A stretch of 64,000 nucleotides of DNA from an uncultured Collinsella sp. Its GTDB lineage: Bacteria > Actinomycetota > Coriobacteriia > Coriobacteriales > Coriobacteriaceae. The DNA lies in assembly GCA_900544135.1 (NCBI GenBank), contig UQTU01000007.1, forward strand, positions 41,327-105,326, read 5' to 3'. The position numbers were made by a program, and so were the translations under genes. Positions 10,687-19,654 of this stretch are shown in pieces. The notes under the pieces were generated by a model. It saw only the letters and a list, made by a program, of their open reading frames with translations. It made no database searches and was not told the origin of the DNA. Each line of letters opens with the position of its first letter. Position 1 is the first letter of the stretch.

Positions 10687-10721
10687 AAGGGCGCCGACCA
10701 TCGCGGTCGGCGCCCTTTTTT
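10687..10721 (+). terminator. typA terminator
   Basis: AAGGGCGCCGACC pairs with GGTCGGCGCCCTT around ATCGC and ends in a T run. Confidence 0.9.
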
Positions 10722-11083
10722 GGTGTAAGGGGAAAGGTTCGTTTGCACCACAGCTGAGGCGACTATCCCTCTGATCGGCTTTTCGGTCAAAGTTAAGTTG
10801 TTTAAACATATACATAATTCCACTAAATAAAACCGGTATGATACAAAACCGTTAACAGGTAAATATCAACTGGTATTAAATTAAAAGACCTCTTTACCTG
10901 CGGTTTACATGATTGGTATCTATATTGTATTTTATGCATTGTGGCATAGACGAACCGTCTTAGAAGTTGCTCCCCAATGGGTTCTTGCAATGCGCTAGGT
11001 AGGTTCTCGTTGATGTTGGGGTTTGTGTTCGATCCGACGATTCGCCGTATTCCACACTGTGTTGTAGGAATTAGGGGACAACT
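10722..11083 (+). other. AT-rich upstream region of the pilus locus
   Basis: This 360-base gap is far more AT-rich than the flanking genes, especially 10790-10950. It holds an inverted pair CAGGTAAA (10856-10863) and TTTACCTG (10893-10900). A possible promoter lies in the same stretch (TTAACA near 10852 with TATTAA 16 bases on), but several other weak boxes fit equally well. An AGGGGAC ribosome site precedes the first pilus gene. No convincing gene was seen. Confidence 0.5.
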
Positions 11084-12853
11084 ATGGACGCACACCGCTC
11101 ACGGTCGCTGGGTATGGCGGCCCTGATCTTCATTTTAATTAACCTCACCGCCGCAGTTTTTCACGGCGCAGCTCCAGTGCGCGCCGATGACGTGACGACG
11201 CCGACGCCGATTGTGATTGATGAGACGACGGCGAAAGTTACGGTCGAGCTGTATACCGACGAGAACCGTAAAGTGCCTTTGGGTAATACTGCCGTGCTTT
11301 CGACCGACACGCTCTACGGTTCGTTTAGCGCGGACTTTAAGCCGAACCATACCCCGAGCTCGGCGCAAAACGTTGCGGAGTACTCTCTTCCGAGCAATGT
11401 TAAGTTATTGAAGGATGAAAGCGGGTTGCTCTATGACGGTTCGGGCAAAGAGGCTGGCACCTGGAAGTGCGAGAATAATAAGCTGATCTTCACTTTTGAC
11501 CAAAACTGGATTAATACGAATCCGTCCGATGTTCATGTTGGTGTTGATTTTTCATTCAAGCTGTCAAATGAGAACGTTGGCTCCGGCGATACAACAAAAG
11601 TCGAATTTCCTGGAACGGCCGGAATTGACATTTCGACCAAAGACGGCGACGTTGCGGGAACGAAGGAGGGGAAGTTCTCTCAATCCGGCGGCGAAGGAAA
11701 AGTAACGTGGACTCTTAAGCTGGTGGTCGAGTCTTATGCTCACAATGTCCAGCTCACCGATGAGTTGGGTAGCAATTTTACGTTTGTGTCTGAATCGTTT
11801 AAGTTGAACGGCAAGACGCTCGAGCAACAGCCAGGCATTAACGGGCAGGCCGCGACTCTTAATTTGGGGAACTTGTCCAAAGGGACTCATACGATTACCT
11901 ATGATTCGGTTATGAACCCGAATGTTTCTGTGGACAACTATGTTTGGATTGATGAGCTCCCCGGTTCAAAAAACAACGCCACCTGGACTTGGGGCCAAAA
12001 CAAAGAAAACTCGAATAAATGTGAAGGTCAAGCAAATAAGTTTCGCTATGACATGATTAACAAGAGCGATGGCACCGGAACGCCGTCCGATATCAAATGG
12101 ATCGTTACACTCAACAACGGTGATATCAAAACCGACATGAATGGCTATACATTCACCGACACGCTGGACGACAAGCAGACGTATACGGGTAATTACATCG
12201 TTTATAGGGGACTCTACGGGGAAGACGAGATCGCTCGCAGCGATCTCGATAGCTCCACTGGTAAAACGTTTAGCTATAAGTTCTCAGGTCTATCTGACAC
12301 AGATAAGTACAAGCCCTATCGCATTGTCTATCACACTCAAATGAAAGATCAGGACTCGTATGACACGGTGAGCAATAGTGCGAATATCTCGCGTGACAAT
12401 TCCGTTTCCGGCACGGACAGTGGCACGTTTACGCCGAAGCTGGTGGGGACGCAGATTGTAAAGAGGCTTTTGAAAGAACCTGATGCGGCGACAACAGGTC
12501 GGGCAACCTGGGAGCTTCGGATAGCGCTGGGCTCCATTGTTGATGCGATGAATCCGGAGACGGTTCGAGTGTTTGATACGTTCCAGACTGCTTGGAAGCA
12601 GAATATCGGCCCAGACGCCGACAGCTATTCCATTATGATCGGCAATGTCCCTTTGGAACGGGGAACCGATTGGTGGTTCGATGATTACAATGATTCAACG
12701 TCGTTTGCAACCAAGAAGAACTTCAACCTCACCATTCAGATAAACAACAAGGTAAGGGATGCGCTCAAAGATAACCCAGATGCGGTGCTTACTTATATGA
12801 CAAAATCCGACGCGCTTCCTGGCTGGTACTCCATTTTGCATCAGTGGAAGTAA
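11084..12853 (+). CDS. Adhesin-like pilus subunit, N-terminal part of a frameshifted gene
   Basis: The product starts with a signal peptide (hydrophobic stretch at residues 11-30, cleavage near PVRA-DD) and continues as secreted beta-rich domains of the Cna/adhesin type. These include a segment resembling Ig-like collagen-binding domains (VTWTLKLVVESYAHNVQLTDEL). The frame stops at 12853, but the next frame continues the same kind of protein without interruption. Adding one T to the TTTT at 12834-12837 would join the two frames through YSIFASVEVNG into a single protein of about 1235 residues. It may be a true mutation, phase variation or an assembly error. Such proteins act as pilus tip or ancillary adhesins. 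Confidence 0.75.
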   Translation: MDAHRSRSLGMAALIFILINLTAAVFHGAAPVRADDVTTPTPIVIDETTAKVTVELYTDENRKVPLGNTAVLSTDTLYGSFSADFKPNHTPSSAQNVAEYSLPSNVKLLKDESGLLYDGSGKEAGTWKCENNKLIFTFDQNWINTNPSDVHVGVDFSFKLSNENVGSGDTTKVEFPGTAGIDISTKDGDVAGTKEGKFSQSGGEGKVTWTLKLVVESYAHNVQLTDELGSNFTFVSESFKLNGKTLEQQPGINGQAATLNLGNLSKGTHTITYDSVMNPNVSVDNYVWIDELPGSKNNATWTWGQNKENSNKCEGQANKFRYDMINKSDGTGTPSDIKWIVTLNNGDIKTDMNGYTFTDTLDDKQTYTGNYIVYRGLYGEDEIARSDLDSSTGKTFSYKFSGLSDTDKYKPYRIVYHTQMKDQDSYDTVSNSANISRDNSVSGTDSGTFTPKLVGTQIVKRLLKEPDAATTGRATWELRIALGSIVDAMNPETVRVFDTFQTAWKQNIGPDADSYSIMIGNVPLERGTDWWFDDYNDSTSFATKKNFNLTIQINNKVRDALKDNPDAVLTYMTKSDALPGWYSILHQWK

Positions 12854-14790
12854 ACGGTACTAAGTATTTCACGGACTTTATCTATTACTACGTCGATGTG
12901 GACTCGACTCCTAAGGTTGAGAAGCCCTCTGCGAAAACCGCTGTTTCCTGGCGTGAGGATTTCGACTGGAGTAAGATCGATGGGTCTTCCGAAAAAGGTG
13001 CATGGATCGTTGAGTGGACGGTCTATGCGAATAGGGCCAAGACGCCGGGAGGGGAGCCTTACGGCGCTGGCAAGCTTAATAACCAGCCGCTGAACGTCGT
13101 TGACACGCTGCCGAGTGGTATGAGCTATGTGCCAGGGTCTGCCAAATACTCGCTGTTTCAGAATCCGTATGACCAGAAAGCAGGTAACGGTACCGCCCAG
13201 CGAGAGAAGACCGTCGCCGACAGCCTACCCCCTGCGAACGTCAGTGATGACAAAGGCACCGTTACCTTCTCCATCCCCACGACGGCGCTCGGCAACTATG
13301 CTGGTTACGCTAAGCTTACGTATCAGACGGCGGTCAAGCGTGGTGAGCTCGATACCTCTAAGAACGAGGTGAAGTTCACCAACTTAGCCAGTGCCGAGTC
13401 GGGGAGCAAAACGTTCGACTCCGGTAGTGGGACCGTCACCATTAAGAACAACGTACTGCAAAAGACCGGCGACCAGGTCGCCAATAGCAACCGTATCAAG
13501 TACACCATCTTGGTTAACGAATCGGCAGTTAACCTTAAGAGCGACAGCGACTTCCTCGAGCTTGTCGATGTCATGGATGCCAAGTGCACGCTGGTGACGG
13601 ATTCGGTCAATGTGTCCCAATACGATGGGACAGGCTGGAAGTTGCTTGGCTCTGACAAATGCCCCGTTTCCGCTAGGACCATTGAAGATGAAAACGGCGC
13701 GGCGTGTACAAAGATGACGCTCCGCGTGCCCGATAAGGAATATCTCAAAGTTGAGTACGAGGTCATTCCTGCGGGTAACGAGGGAGAAACGGTTTCTCTG
13801 AGCAACAAAGCGTCGCTTACGGGTGTCTATGACGGTGATACGGTCCATTCAAAAGACTGGGCTATTAAAAAGGCATCTGGTTTGGCTGGCGGTAGCGGTT
13901 ACGGCGTAACGGTTACCAAGGTCGACGAGAGCGATGTCACAAAAAAGCTGCCCGGTGCTGAGTTCACGCTCTACGAGGTTGATATGGACAAGGCATTAGA
14001 GTTCGGCCTCGATTCTGCGAAAACGCTGATTCGGAGTGATGAAACAGACGAAACGGGCACGGTAACGTTCGGCACTCCTACGCAAAAGATGGAAGCCTAC
14101 AAGTTGTATTGCCTTGAGGAGACCAAGGCGCCCGGCGGATACAATATTGCCCCTAAACCAGTGTGGATTCTGCTCAAAGGCAACAATGAGGACGACTATC
14201 AGAAGGCCCTTACTAAGGCGGAAGAGCTGAGGGCAAAGGGTGTCGACATTGACACCCCAACGGTGAGTACCGACATCACGGTCTATGATGCGCCCTATAG
14301 TGGTCAAGCTACAATTTCTGCCACCAAGATGCTCGAAGGCTCGACCTTGCAAGAAAGCCAGTTCGGGTTTGCGCTCAAGGACAAGAAGACCGGTAAGGTT
14401 CTCCAGACCATCAGGAACGGTGCGGATGGTGATATTAACTTTGTCTTGGATTACACCAAGACGGGGATCTATGAGTACGCCATCTCCGAGGTCATTCCCG
14501 CGGGCGCCGAGAACAACGTCAAGGACCACATCACCTACGACACGACCAAACATGAGGTTAAGGTTGTCGTGACTAATGGAGAAGGAAAGCTAAACACCGA
14601 GGTCACCTACGACAACGGCTCTACAACCCCACCGATCTTTACCAACAAGTACTCGACCACGCTTCCCGAGGCGGGCGGGGCTGGCTTGACTATGACGTAT
14701 CTGGCTGGTGCATCGCTGCTGTGTTTTGCTGCGACGTGGATGCATGCTCGTCGCCATCGCGATCAAGGTCGAGGTGGTAGCCGTGAGTAG
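12844..14790 (+). CDS. Adhesin-like pilus subunit, C-terminal part (SpaA and Spy0128-type domains, LPEAG anchor)
   Basis: This is the downstream half of the split gene; its nominal GTG start has no ribosome site. It has further Cna-like beta domains, then a SpaA/prealbumin-like domain with KLPGAEFTLYEV and the isopeptide E-box region LEETKAPGGY. Next comes a Spy0128/FctA-type pilin isopeptide domain (SATKMLEGSTL to EVKVVVTNGEG). The protein ends with a sortase signal LPEAG, a hydrophobic segment and an Arg-rich tail. LPEAG departs from the canonical LPxTG at the fourth position. The stop overlaps the next pilin start. Confidence 0.8.
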   Translation: MEVNGTKYFTDFIYYYVDVDSTPKVEKPSAKTAVSWREDFDWSKIDGSSEKGAWIVEWTVYANRAKTPGGEPYGAGKLNNQPLNVVDTLPSGMSYVPGSAKYSLFQNPYDQKAGNGTAQREKTVADSLPPANVSDDKGTVTFSIPTTALGNYAGYAKLTYQTAVKRGELDTSKNEVKFTNLASAESGSKTFDSGSGTVTIKNNVLQKTGDQVANSNRIKYTILVNESAVNLKSDSDFLELVDVMDAKCTLVTDSVNVSQYDGTGWKLLGSDKCPVSARTIEDENGAACTKMTLRVPDKEYLKVEYEVIPAGNEGETVSLSNKASLTGVYDGDTVHSKDWAIKKASGLAGGSGYGVTVTKVDESDVTKKLPGAEFTLYEVDMDKALEFGLDSAKTLIRSDETDETGTVTFGTPTQKMEAYKLYCLEETKAPGGYNIAPKPVWILLKGNNEDDYQKALTKAEELRAKGVDIDTPTVSTDITVYDAPYSGQATISATKMLEGSTLQESQFGFALKDKKTGKVLQTIRNGADGDINFVLDYTKTGIYEYAISEVIPAGAENNVKDHITYDTTKHEVKVVVTNGEGKLNTEVTYDNGSTTPPIFTNKYSTTLPEAGGAGLTMTYLAGASLLCFAATWMHARRHRDQGRGGSRE

Positions 14791-16426
14791 GCTTAACCGC
14801 CGCTTGTTGGCTGCCGCGACGATAATCATGGTCGCTATTCTGTCTTTCGCGATTGCCCCTGGGGCGGCCCGTGCTGCCGACACCGGAGCCATTACGGTGG
14901 ACGGTACGGTTGCGACGCGGTATGACGCGCACCAGCTCTTTTCGGCGGCCGTTGTCGACGATGACGATGTCGACCAAAAGGTTGCAACCGATGTAATGTG
15001 GGCGAATGACACGGTTCGTCAAGCTGTGCTTCCGGTGCTTCATGACGCGGGGCTTGATAGCTCGGCCTCGACGGCGCAATCGGCAGCCGAATGGATGAAT
15101 GCCGACGGACACATGACGACGGCGCTGATGGCAAAACTTGCCAGAGCAATTTGCAAAGTCGGCGTCCCTTCTGTGACCCTTAACGCGGGCACGGCGGCCG
15201 AGCTGCCCTGCGGCTACTGGCTCATCGTCGCCGACGACGACGCCATCGCCCAGAACGAGGCCGGCACCGCGCCGATCATGGCCCTGGTCGGCGGCAGCGC
15301 CGTCGCCGTCAAGCCCAAGGCCGCGACGCCCAAGGTCGCCAAGCACGTGTTGGAGGACAGCGCCGCCGCATGGCAGAAGGCCGCCGACGCCACGGTCGCA
15401 GACGACCTGTACTGGCGCCTCTCTGCCACGGTCCCGGCGGGTCTTACCGCCTACGACGCCTACGCGGTGCAGTTCGTCGACACCATGAGCGCGGGGCTCG
15501 ACCCCTCCAAGGTCGCCGCGAGCATGCACGTGTACGTGGTGGCAGGGGCGGACGGCGGCTTCGACGCCGTCGCATGTGAGGGCGGCAACGCCAGCTCGAC
15601 GCCGGCTAAAGGGTGGACGGACATTACTTCACAGTGCAGGGTCTCGGTCGAGGGCAATGCCTTCACCGTCCGCACCGGCGACCTGGTCGCCGCGCTCGGC
15701 GGGGCCGACGCCTTCGCCGCGGGCGCCCGCGTGGTTACTATCTACAATGCGCCGTTGGGGGACAACTGCAATCGAGGCGCTATAAAGGGCAACCCCAACG
15801 AGGTCTACCTGCGCTACCCGCGCTCTCCCCTCGCCGACCAGTCCGGCGACGCCGGATTCACCCGCACGCCGAGTGACGATGCGTGCGCCTACACCTGGGG
15901 ACTCAGTCTGATCAAGCGCTCAAGCTCGGACGATAAACCGCTCGCGGGCGCCAAGCTGCGCATCATCGATGACCGTGGGCGCATTCTAACGACTGACGGC
16001 TCGTGGTCGACAGATGCCGCCGCGCACGTCACCACGGGCGCGGACGGCCACGTGGAATTGACCGGTATGGACGCGGGTGTCTACACCGTCGAAGAGGTCG
16101 CGGCTCCCAAGGGATACGCCGCCTTTGAAGGCAAACGTACGGTGACGGTTACGGCCGAGGGCCTGGACGTTAAACAGGTGACGGCCGCGAAGCCCAAGGT
16201 GACCGTGTCGGCCGAAAGCCCTCTGCGGGTTGATACCGCCGATGCCGGGACGGGTTCGATTGAGCTGTCGGTGCTCAACACCCCAAGCAAAGAAGCAAGT
16301 CGAGGCTTTATGCCCTCGACGGGAGATAGAGCGTTGGTGCTGGCGGCGGCTTTGGCTGCCATCGGAGTGGCGGCTATTGTTGTCGCGCTCGTCATCAAGC
16401 GGGGAGGAGGTCGCCGTGAAAAATAA
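14783..16426 (+). CDS. Isopeptide-forming pilin, MPSTG-anchored
   Basis: The GTG at 14783 overlaps the upstream stop by 8 bases and has a GAGGTGG site, so it is preferred over an ATG at 14708. The 547-residue product has an Arg-led signal peptide ending near ARA-ADTG. An N-terminal pilin domain follows, then a fimbrial D2-type domain beginning near KVAKHVLEDS (a likely pilin-motif lysine) and a SpaA-like domain (KRSSSDDKPLAGAKLRI to YTVEEVAAPKGY). The C-terminus carries MPSTGD, a hydrophobic helix and an Arg/Lys tail. The middle (about 15.2-15.9 kb) is markedly more GC-rich than the flanks, suggesting mosaic origin. Confidence 0.82.
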   Translation: MSRLNRRLLAAATIIMVAILSFAIAPGAARAADTGAITVDGTVATRYDAHQLFSAAVVDDDDVDQKVATDVMWANDTVRQAVLPVLHDAGLDSSASTAQSAAEWMNADGHMTTALMAKLARAICKVGVPSVTLNAGTAAELPCGYWLIVADDDAIAQNEAGTAPIMALVGGSAVAVKPKAATPKVAKHVLEDSAAAWQKAADATVADDLYWRLSATVPAGLTAYDAYAVQFVDTMSAGLDPSKVAASMHVYVVAGADGGFDAVACEGGNASSTPAKGWTDITSQCRVSVEGNAFTVRTGDLVAALGGADAFAAGARVVTIYNAPLGDNCNRGAIKGNPNEVYLRYPRSPLADQSGDAGFTRTPSDDACAYTWGLSLIKRSSSDDKPLAGAKLRIIDDRGRILTTDGSWSTDAAAHVTTGADGHVELTGMDAGVYTVEEVAAPKGYAAFEGKRTVTVTAEGLDVKQVTAAKPKVTVSAESPLRVDTADAGTGSIELSVLNTPSKEASRGFMPSTGDRALVLAAALAAIGVAAIVVALVIKRGGGRREK

Positions 16427-16547
16427 TTGTCCCCCCCTTGCTCAATGGCGTACTGCCTCCGTAGCGAGTGACGTGCAGGCCTACCGACCTGATGATCATT
16501 GGTTTTGAAAAAGTTACTAGAGAACCCTCCAAGAAAGAGGACTAAAC

Positions 16548-18278
16548 ATGAAGACAACCAAGAACATCGCCCGCCTGGCAGTAACCGCCGGCCTCACAGC
16601 GGCGCTGAGCTTCGGCGGCGTCATGGCCCCGGTCGCGATGGCGTTCGCTGAGGATGCGGCTGCAACGGCCAATGGCTCGGTGACCGTTGCGAACGTTGAG
16701 GGCAACCATACCGAATTCGATGGCTATCAGATTTTTAAGGCTGATGTTGCGACAGTCGAAGGTAAGACGGTTGTGAGTAATATCACCTGGGCAAACGGTA
16801 GCGTGAAGGCGGCTGTCGAGGGTGTCATTAAGAATGAGGAGCCGACTTACAAGGGCAAGACCGCCCAGGACGCTGCGGACTGGATCACGAGTAAGGTGAC
16901 GGGAACCAACGATGCATATTGCGTTGGCCCCGACAACATTGCTTATAAGATTGCCGCTGCTGTGGACGATCTTACTGACAAAAAGACAACGAGTGCTGGT
17001 GTTGCCTCCGGTCTAGAGCACGGTTACTGGCTCTTTGTGACCGATGCCGGCACCATCGGAGACGGCGAGGCGGGCTCGTCTCCCATCTTCACTGTCGTGG
17101 GGAACACGCCTGTTAAAGTCACCGAGAAAACCGGAATCCCTACCGTCGAGAAGAAGATCGTGGGCGATGCCGACGGCAAAGAGCATGACGCCGCCGACTC
17201 CCAGATCGGCCAGGACGTGACGTACAACCTCTACGGCACCGTCGCCGAGAACTTCGATAAGTACGATACGTATTTCTATCAGTTCTCCGACCAGATCTCC
17301 AAGGGCCTGACGCTGCAGTCGGGCGCTGAGGTCTATCTATACGATAGCGTGAGCGATGCAAAAGGCGATCTGACCCACAAGACCGGTCGGAAAATTTCGA
17401 ACAACTTTAAACAGAGTGCTGAAACAGTCGATAGTTCGACTGGTGCTAAGACGACAAAGTGGACCTGTGAAAACCTGAAGGACGTCAGCGGAATCACTAA
17501 ACAATCCTGTGTCGTCGTCTCCTATAAGGCGCGGATTAACACGGACGCTATTGTTGCCGGCACTGAAAGTAACGTTGCCGGCACTGAGGGTAACGACAAC
17601 ACCGTGATACTTAACTACTCCAACAATCCCATGAACAAGGATGGCAAGGGCCAGACTCCGCCTGACAAGGTCAAGGACTACACCTACGGTCTCAAAATCA
17701 ACAAGGTCGACCTGGGCACCGAGGCGGCCCTCGACGGTGCCGAGTTCACCATCCAGGCCACCGGAGCGGACGATGGTGCATCCACGAATTTGTACGTCCA
17801 GCAGGATGGCTCCCTTGGCAAAAACCCCTGGAAATTCAAGACCGCCAATGGCGGCATCATCAAAGTCGTCGGTCTCGACGCCGGTGTCTATACCGTCACG
17901 GAAACTTCTGCTCCCGACGGCTATACCACGGTCGAGCCTTTCACCTTCGAGATCAAGCCGACCATGAAGGCCGATGATCCGGGTGCCGGTCTTACTCTGC
18001 TCGGAAGCACGCTTGATCCTAAGAACCAGAACGACAAGATTATCGCCGGCCTCACCGACGGAAATTCTGGCGACAACAAGCTGACGGCGAAGTCTGACTC
18101 GGAGAAGGGCTCCGACGGCACCTTTAACATTACCGTCGGCAATACCAAACAGATTAACCTCCCGCTGACCGGTCTTAATGGCGTGACCTTTACTTGGATC
18201 GCTGGCGGCGCGGTGCTGTGCATTGGCGTGGCGCATCTCATCCGTAGCCGTAAGCGCGACGACGGCTCTGAGGAGTAG
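16548..18278 (+). CDS. Major-type pilin backbone protein, LPLTG-anchored
   Basis: The 576-residue protein has a clear signal peptide (MKTTKNIARL, cleavage near AFA-ED) and an N-terminal domain homologous in layout to the preceding pilin (both contain HGYWLFV/CGYWLIV-like strands). A D2-type isopeptide domain starts near TVEKKIVGD, and a SpaA-like domain contains YGLKINKVD and TVTETSAPDGY. The sortase signal is LPLTG, followed by a hydrophobic segment and RSRKR. It is the only canonical LPxTG motif of the locus. An AAAGAGGAC ribosome site precedes the ATG. It is probably the shaft subunit; that is inferred. Confidence 0.85.
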   Translation: MKTTKNIARLAVTAGLTAALSFGGVMAPVAMAFAEDAAATANGSVTVANVEGNHTEFDGYQIFKADVATVEGKTVVSNITWANGSVKAAVEGVIKNEEPTYKGKTAQDAADWITSKVTGTNDAYCVGPDNIAYKIAAAVDDLTDKKTTSAGVASGLEHGYWLFVTDAGTIGDGEAGSSPIFTVVGNTPVKVTEKTGIPTVEKKIVGDADGKEHDAADSQIGQDVTYNLYGTVAENFDKYDTYFYQFSDQISKGLTLQSGAEVYLYDSVSDAKGDLTHKTGRKISNNFKQSAETVDSSTGAKTTKWTCENLKDVSGITKQSCVVVSYKARINTDAIVAGTESNVAGTEGNDNTVILNYSNNPMNKDGKGQTPPDKVKDYTYGLKINKVDLGTEAALDGAEFTIQATGADDGASTNLYVQQDGSLGKNPWKFKTANGGIIKVVGLDAGVYTVTETSAPDGYTTVEPFTFEIKPTMKADDPGAGLTLLGSTLDPKNQNDKIIAGLTDGNSGDNKLTAKSDSEKGSDGTFNITVGNTKQINLPLTGLNGVTFTWIAGGAVLCIGVAHLIRSRKRDDGSEE

Positions 18279-18315
18279 CTGTTCGCCTCGGCTATCAACA
18301 CGAGACATGAAAAAA

Positions 18316-18350
18316 GCGGGGCACCCGGTCGATGCGATCGGGTGCCCCGC
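18316..18350 (+). terminator. Strong hairpin after the pilin operon
   Basis: GCGGGGCACCCG pairs with CGGGTGCCCCGC around a GATCGATGC-type loop. The T tail is weak (TACGTTTG) on the plus strand, while an A run precedes it, so it could also end transcripts from the minus strand. Confidence 0.65.
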
Positions 18351-18361
18351 TACGTTTGTGT

Positions 18362-18396
18362 ACCACCACAAAGGTGCCTGTCCCCTTTGTGGTGGT
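18362..18396. repeat. REP-like hairpin with TGTCCCC core
   Basis: ACCACCACAAAGG pairs with CCTTTGTGGTGGT around TGCCTGTCCC. The same hairpin in the opposite orientation occurs at 63517-63549, and a degenerate one at 63844-63887. It lies between two converging genes. Confidence 0.75.
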
Positions 18397-18402
18397 TGTC
18401 GG

Positions 18403-19548
18403 CTAAGCGGTGGGGAGTTCCGGCGCATTAGCCGGCTGCTGCGGCTTGAGGTGGGCGTTGCGCCAGATGATTTGGATGACGTAGCCGAGTGTAAAGACGA
18501 AGGCCACGCCGCTGATGAAATCGCCTACGAGGGGGATTGCCGTAAGCGCACCCGCGGCGATGCCACCCACGGCTGCCATGGCGTAGCGGTTCTGGTTGTG
18601 TCCGAGCATGCGGACGATCGCGCACCCCGCAAAGGCACTCGACACCAGCGCGATGCCAATAACACCGCACAAGAGGGTTCCGGCAAGCGACAGACCAGCG
18701 ATAGAGATAATCAACAGTAGGACGGCGGGGGCGATAGCAATCGTGCCCAGAAGACCGCTCATCCACAGGGGCATGGGGCACTGGTGGAGCATACCGGCGG
18801 CGCTGGCAGTCGCACGCGGAAAGACGAGCTCGAGCAGCAGAGCGACAAAGCAGGTCGAGAGCGCCGCGGCGACGATACCGCCGATGACATCGTTAACGGT
18901 GGAAGTGTCCTCGTTCTCGGTGCGGTCGATCTTGAGTGCGCCGACCTCGGCTCCCGCGGCGCGCTCGGGGTCCTCGGAGACGTGCGCGTTCACGGTGCCG
19001 GTGATGTGGGCGTTCTTGCCCAGGATGAGCTTGTCGGCCCAAACCTCGACATCGCCATCGACGGTGCCGTCGATGGTTACCGTATCGCCCGCGAGCGCTG
19101 CCGACTTGGTGGAGCCTCGCAAGGCAACCGTCTCGCCTATCGCGTAGAAACAGTTGGCGGTGCTGTCGGAATTGAGAACGACATGCTGGCCAGCAACGGT
19201 CATGCTGCCATCAACCGTGGTCTTGGCAATGTCGATGGTGCGTGCCGCCAGACGGACGGCGCCGCCCACCGTGCAGTCGCGAATTGAGAGGGTGTCGCCC
19301 GCGGCGATGATATCGCGGTCGATGGAGACATCGTCCAGTTCGAGACTCTGACCGGCCCAATACAGGTCGCCCTCGACACCGGACGGATTAGAGTCGTTGT
19401 CGGTTGCAAGTACGTTGCCTGCCGTGTCCGTGCCGGCAAATGACGCCGTGGGAAGTGCGGTGAGCGCCAGCGCGATGAGCGCGAATAGGATGGTGATGCG
19501 GCCCCACGCTTTACGGCGCTGGGTCGACGGGAATTGATTGCGGGACAT
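18403..19548 (-). CDS. Bactofilin-like polymer-forming domain membrane protein
   Basis: The 381-residue product starts at the ATG at 19548, which has AAGGA 6 bases upstream. A signal/anchor segment (residues 15-38) is followed by a repetitive beta-helix-like region (VGGAVRLAART, VDGSMTVAG, IDGTVDGDVEVWADKLILG) as in bactofilin/polymer-forming domains. Four to five hydrophobic helices follow in the C-terminal half. The likely location is the membrane with the beta domain outside. Family members with this layout are common but uncharacterised. Confidence 0.72.
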   Translation of the reverse strand: MSRNQFPSTQRRKAWGRITILFALIALALTALPTASFAGTDTAGNVLATDNDSNPSGVEGDLYWAGQSLELDDVSIDRDIIAAGDTLSIRDCTVGGAVRLAARTIDIAKTTVDGSMTVAGQHVVLNSDSTANCFYAIGETVALRGSTKSAALAGDTVTIDGTVDGDVEVWADKLILGKNAHITGTVNAHVSEDPERAAGAEVGALKIDRTENEDTSTVNDVIGGIVAAALSTCFVALLLELVFPRATASAAGMLHQCPMPLWMSGLLGTIAIAPAVLLLIISIAGLSLAGTLLCGVIGIALVSSAFAGCAIVRMLGHNQNRYAMAAVGGIAAGALTAIPLVGDFISGVAFVFTLGYVIQIIWRNAHLKPQQPANAPELPTA

Positions 19549-19654
19549 AGTGAATCCTTCGTCAGATGCTCGATATGCACTTAACAGGGTACCCAACGCG
19601 CGGGCGCTCTAAAAGAACCTCTCGGTTGCATTTCGAAGGATGAGCCCGCGCTAC

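Noticed and set aside
10823..11095. 90-codon minus-strand frame in the AT-rich gap before the pilus genes
   Set aside because: It overlaps the pilus ribosome site and promoter area, has no ribosome site of its own and no recognisable product.
14708..14782. Earlier ATG for the MPSTG pilin
   Set aside because: It lies deep inside the preceding gene and would put a charged stretch before the signal peptide; GTG at 14783 fits the ribosome site and stop overlap.
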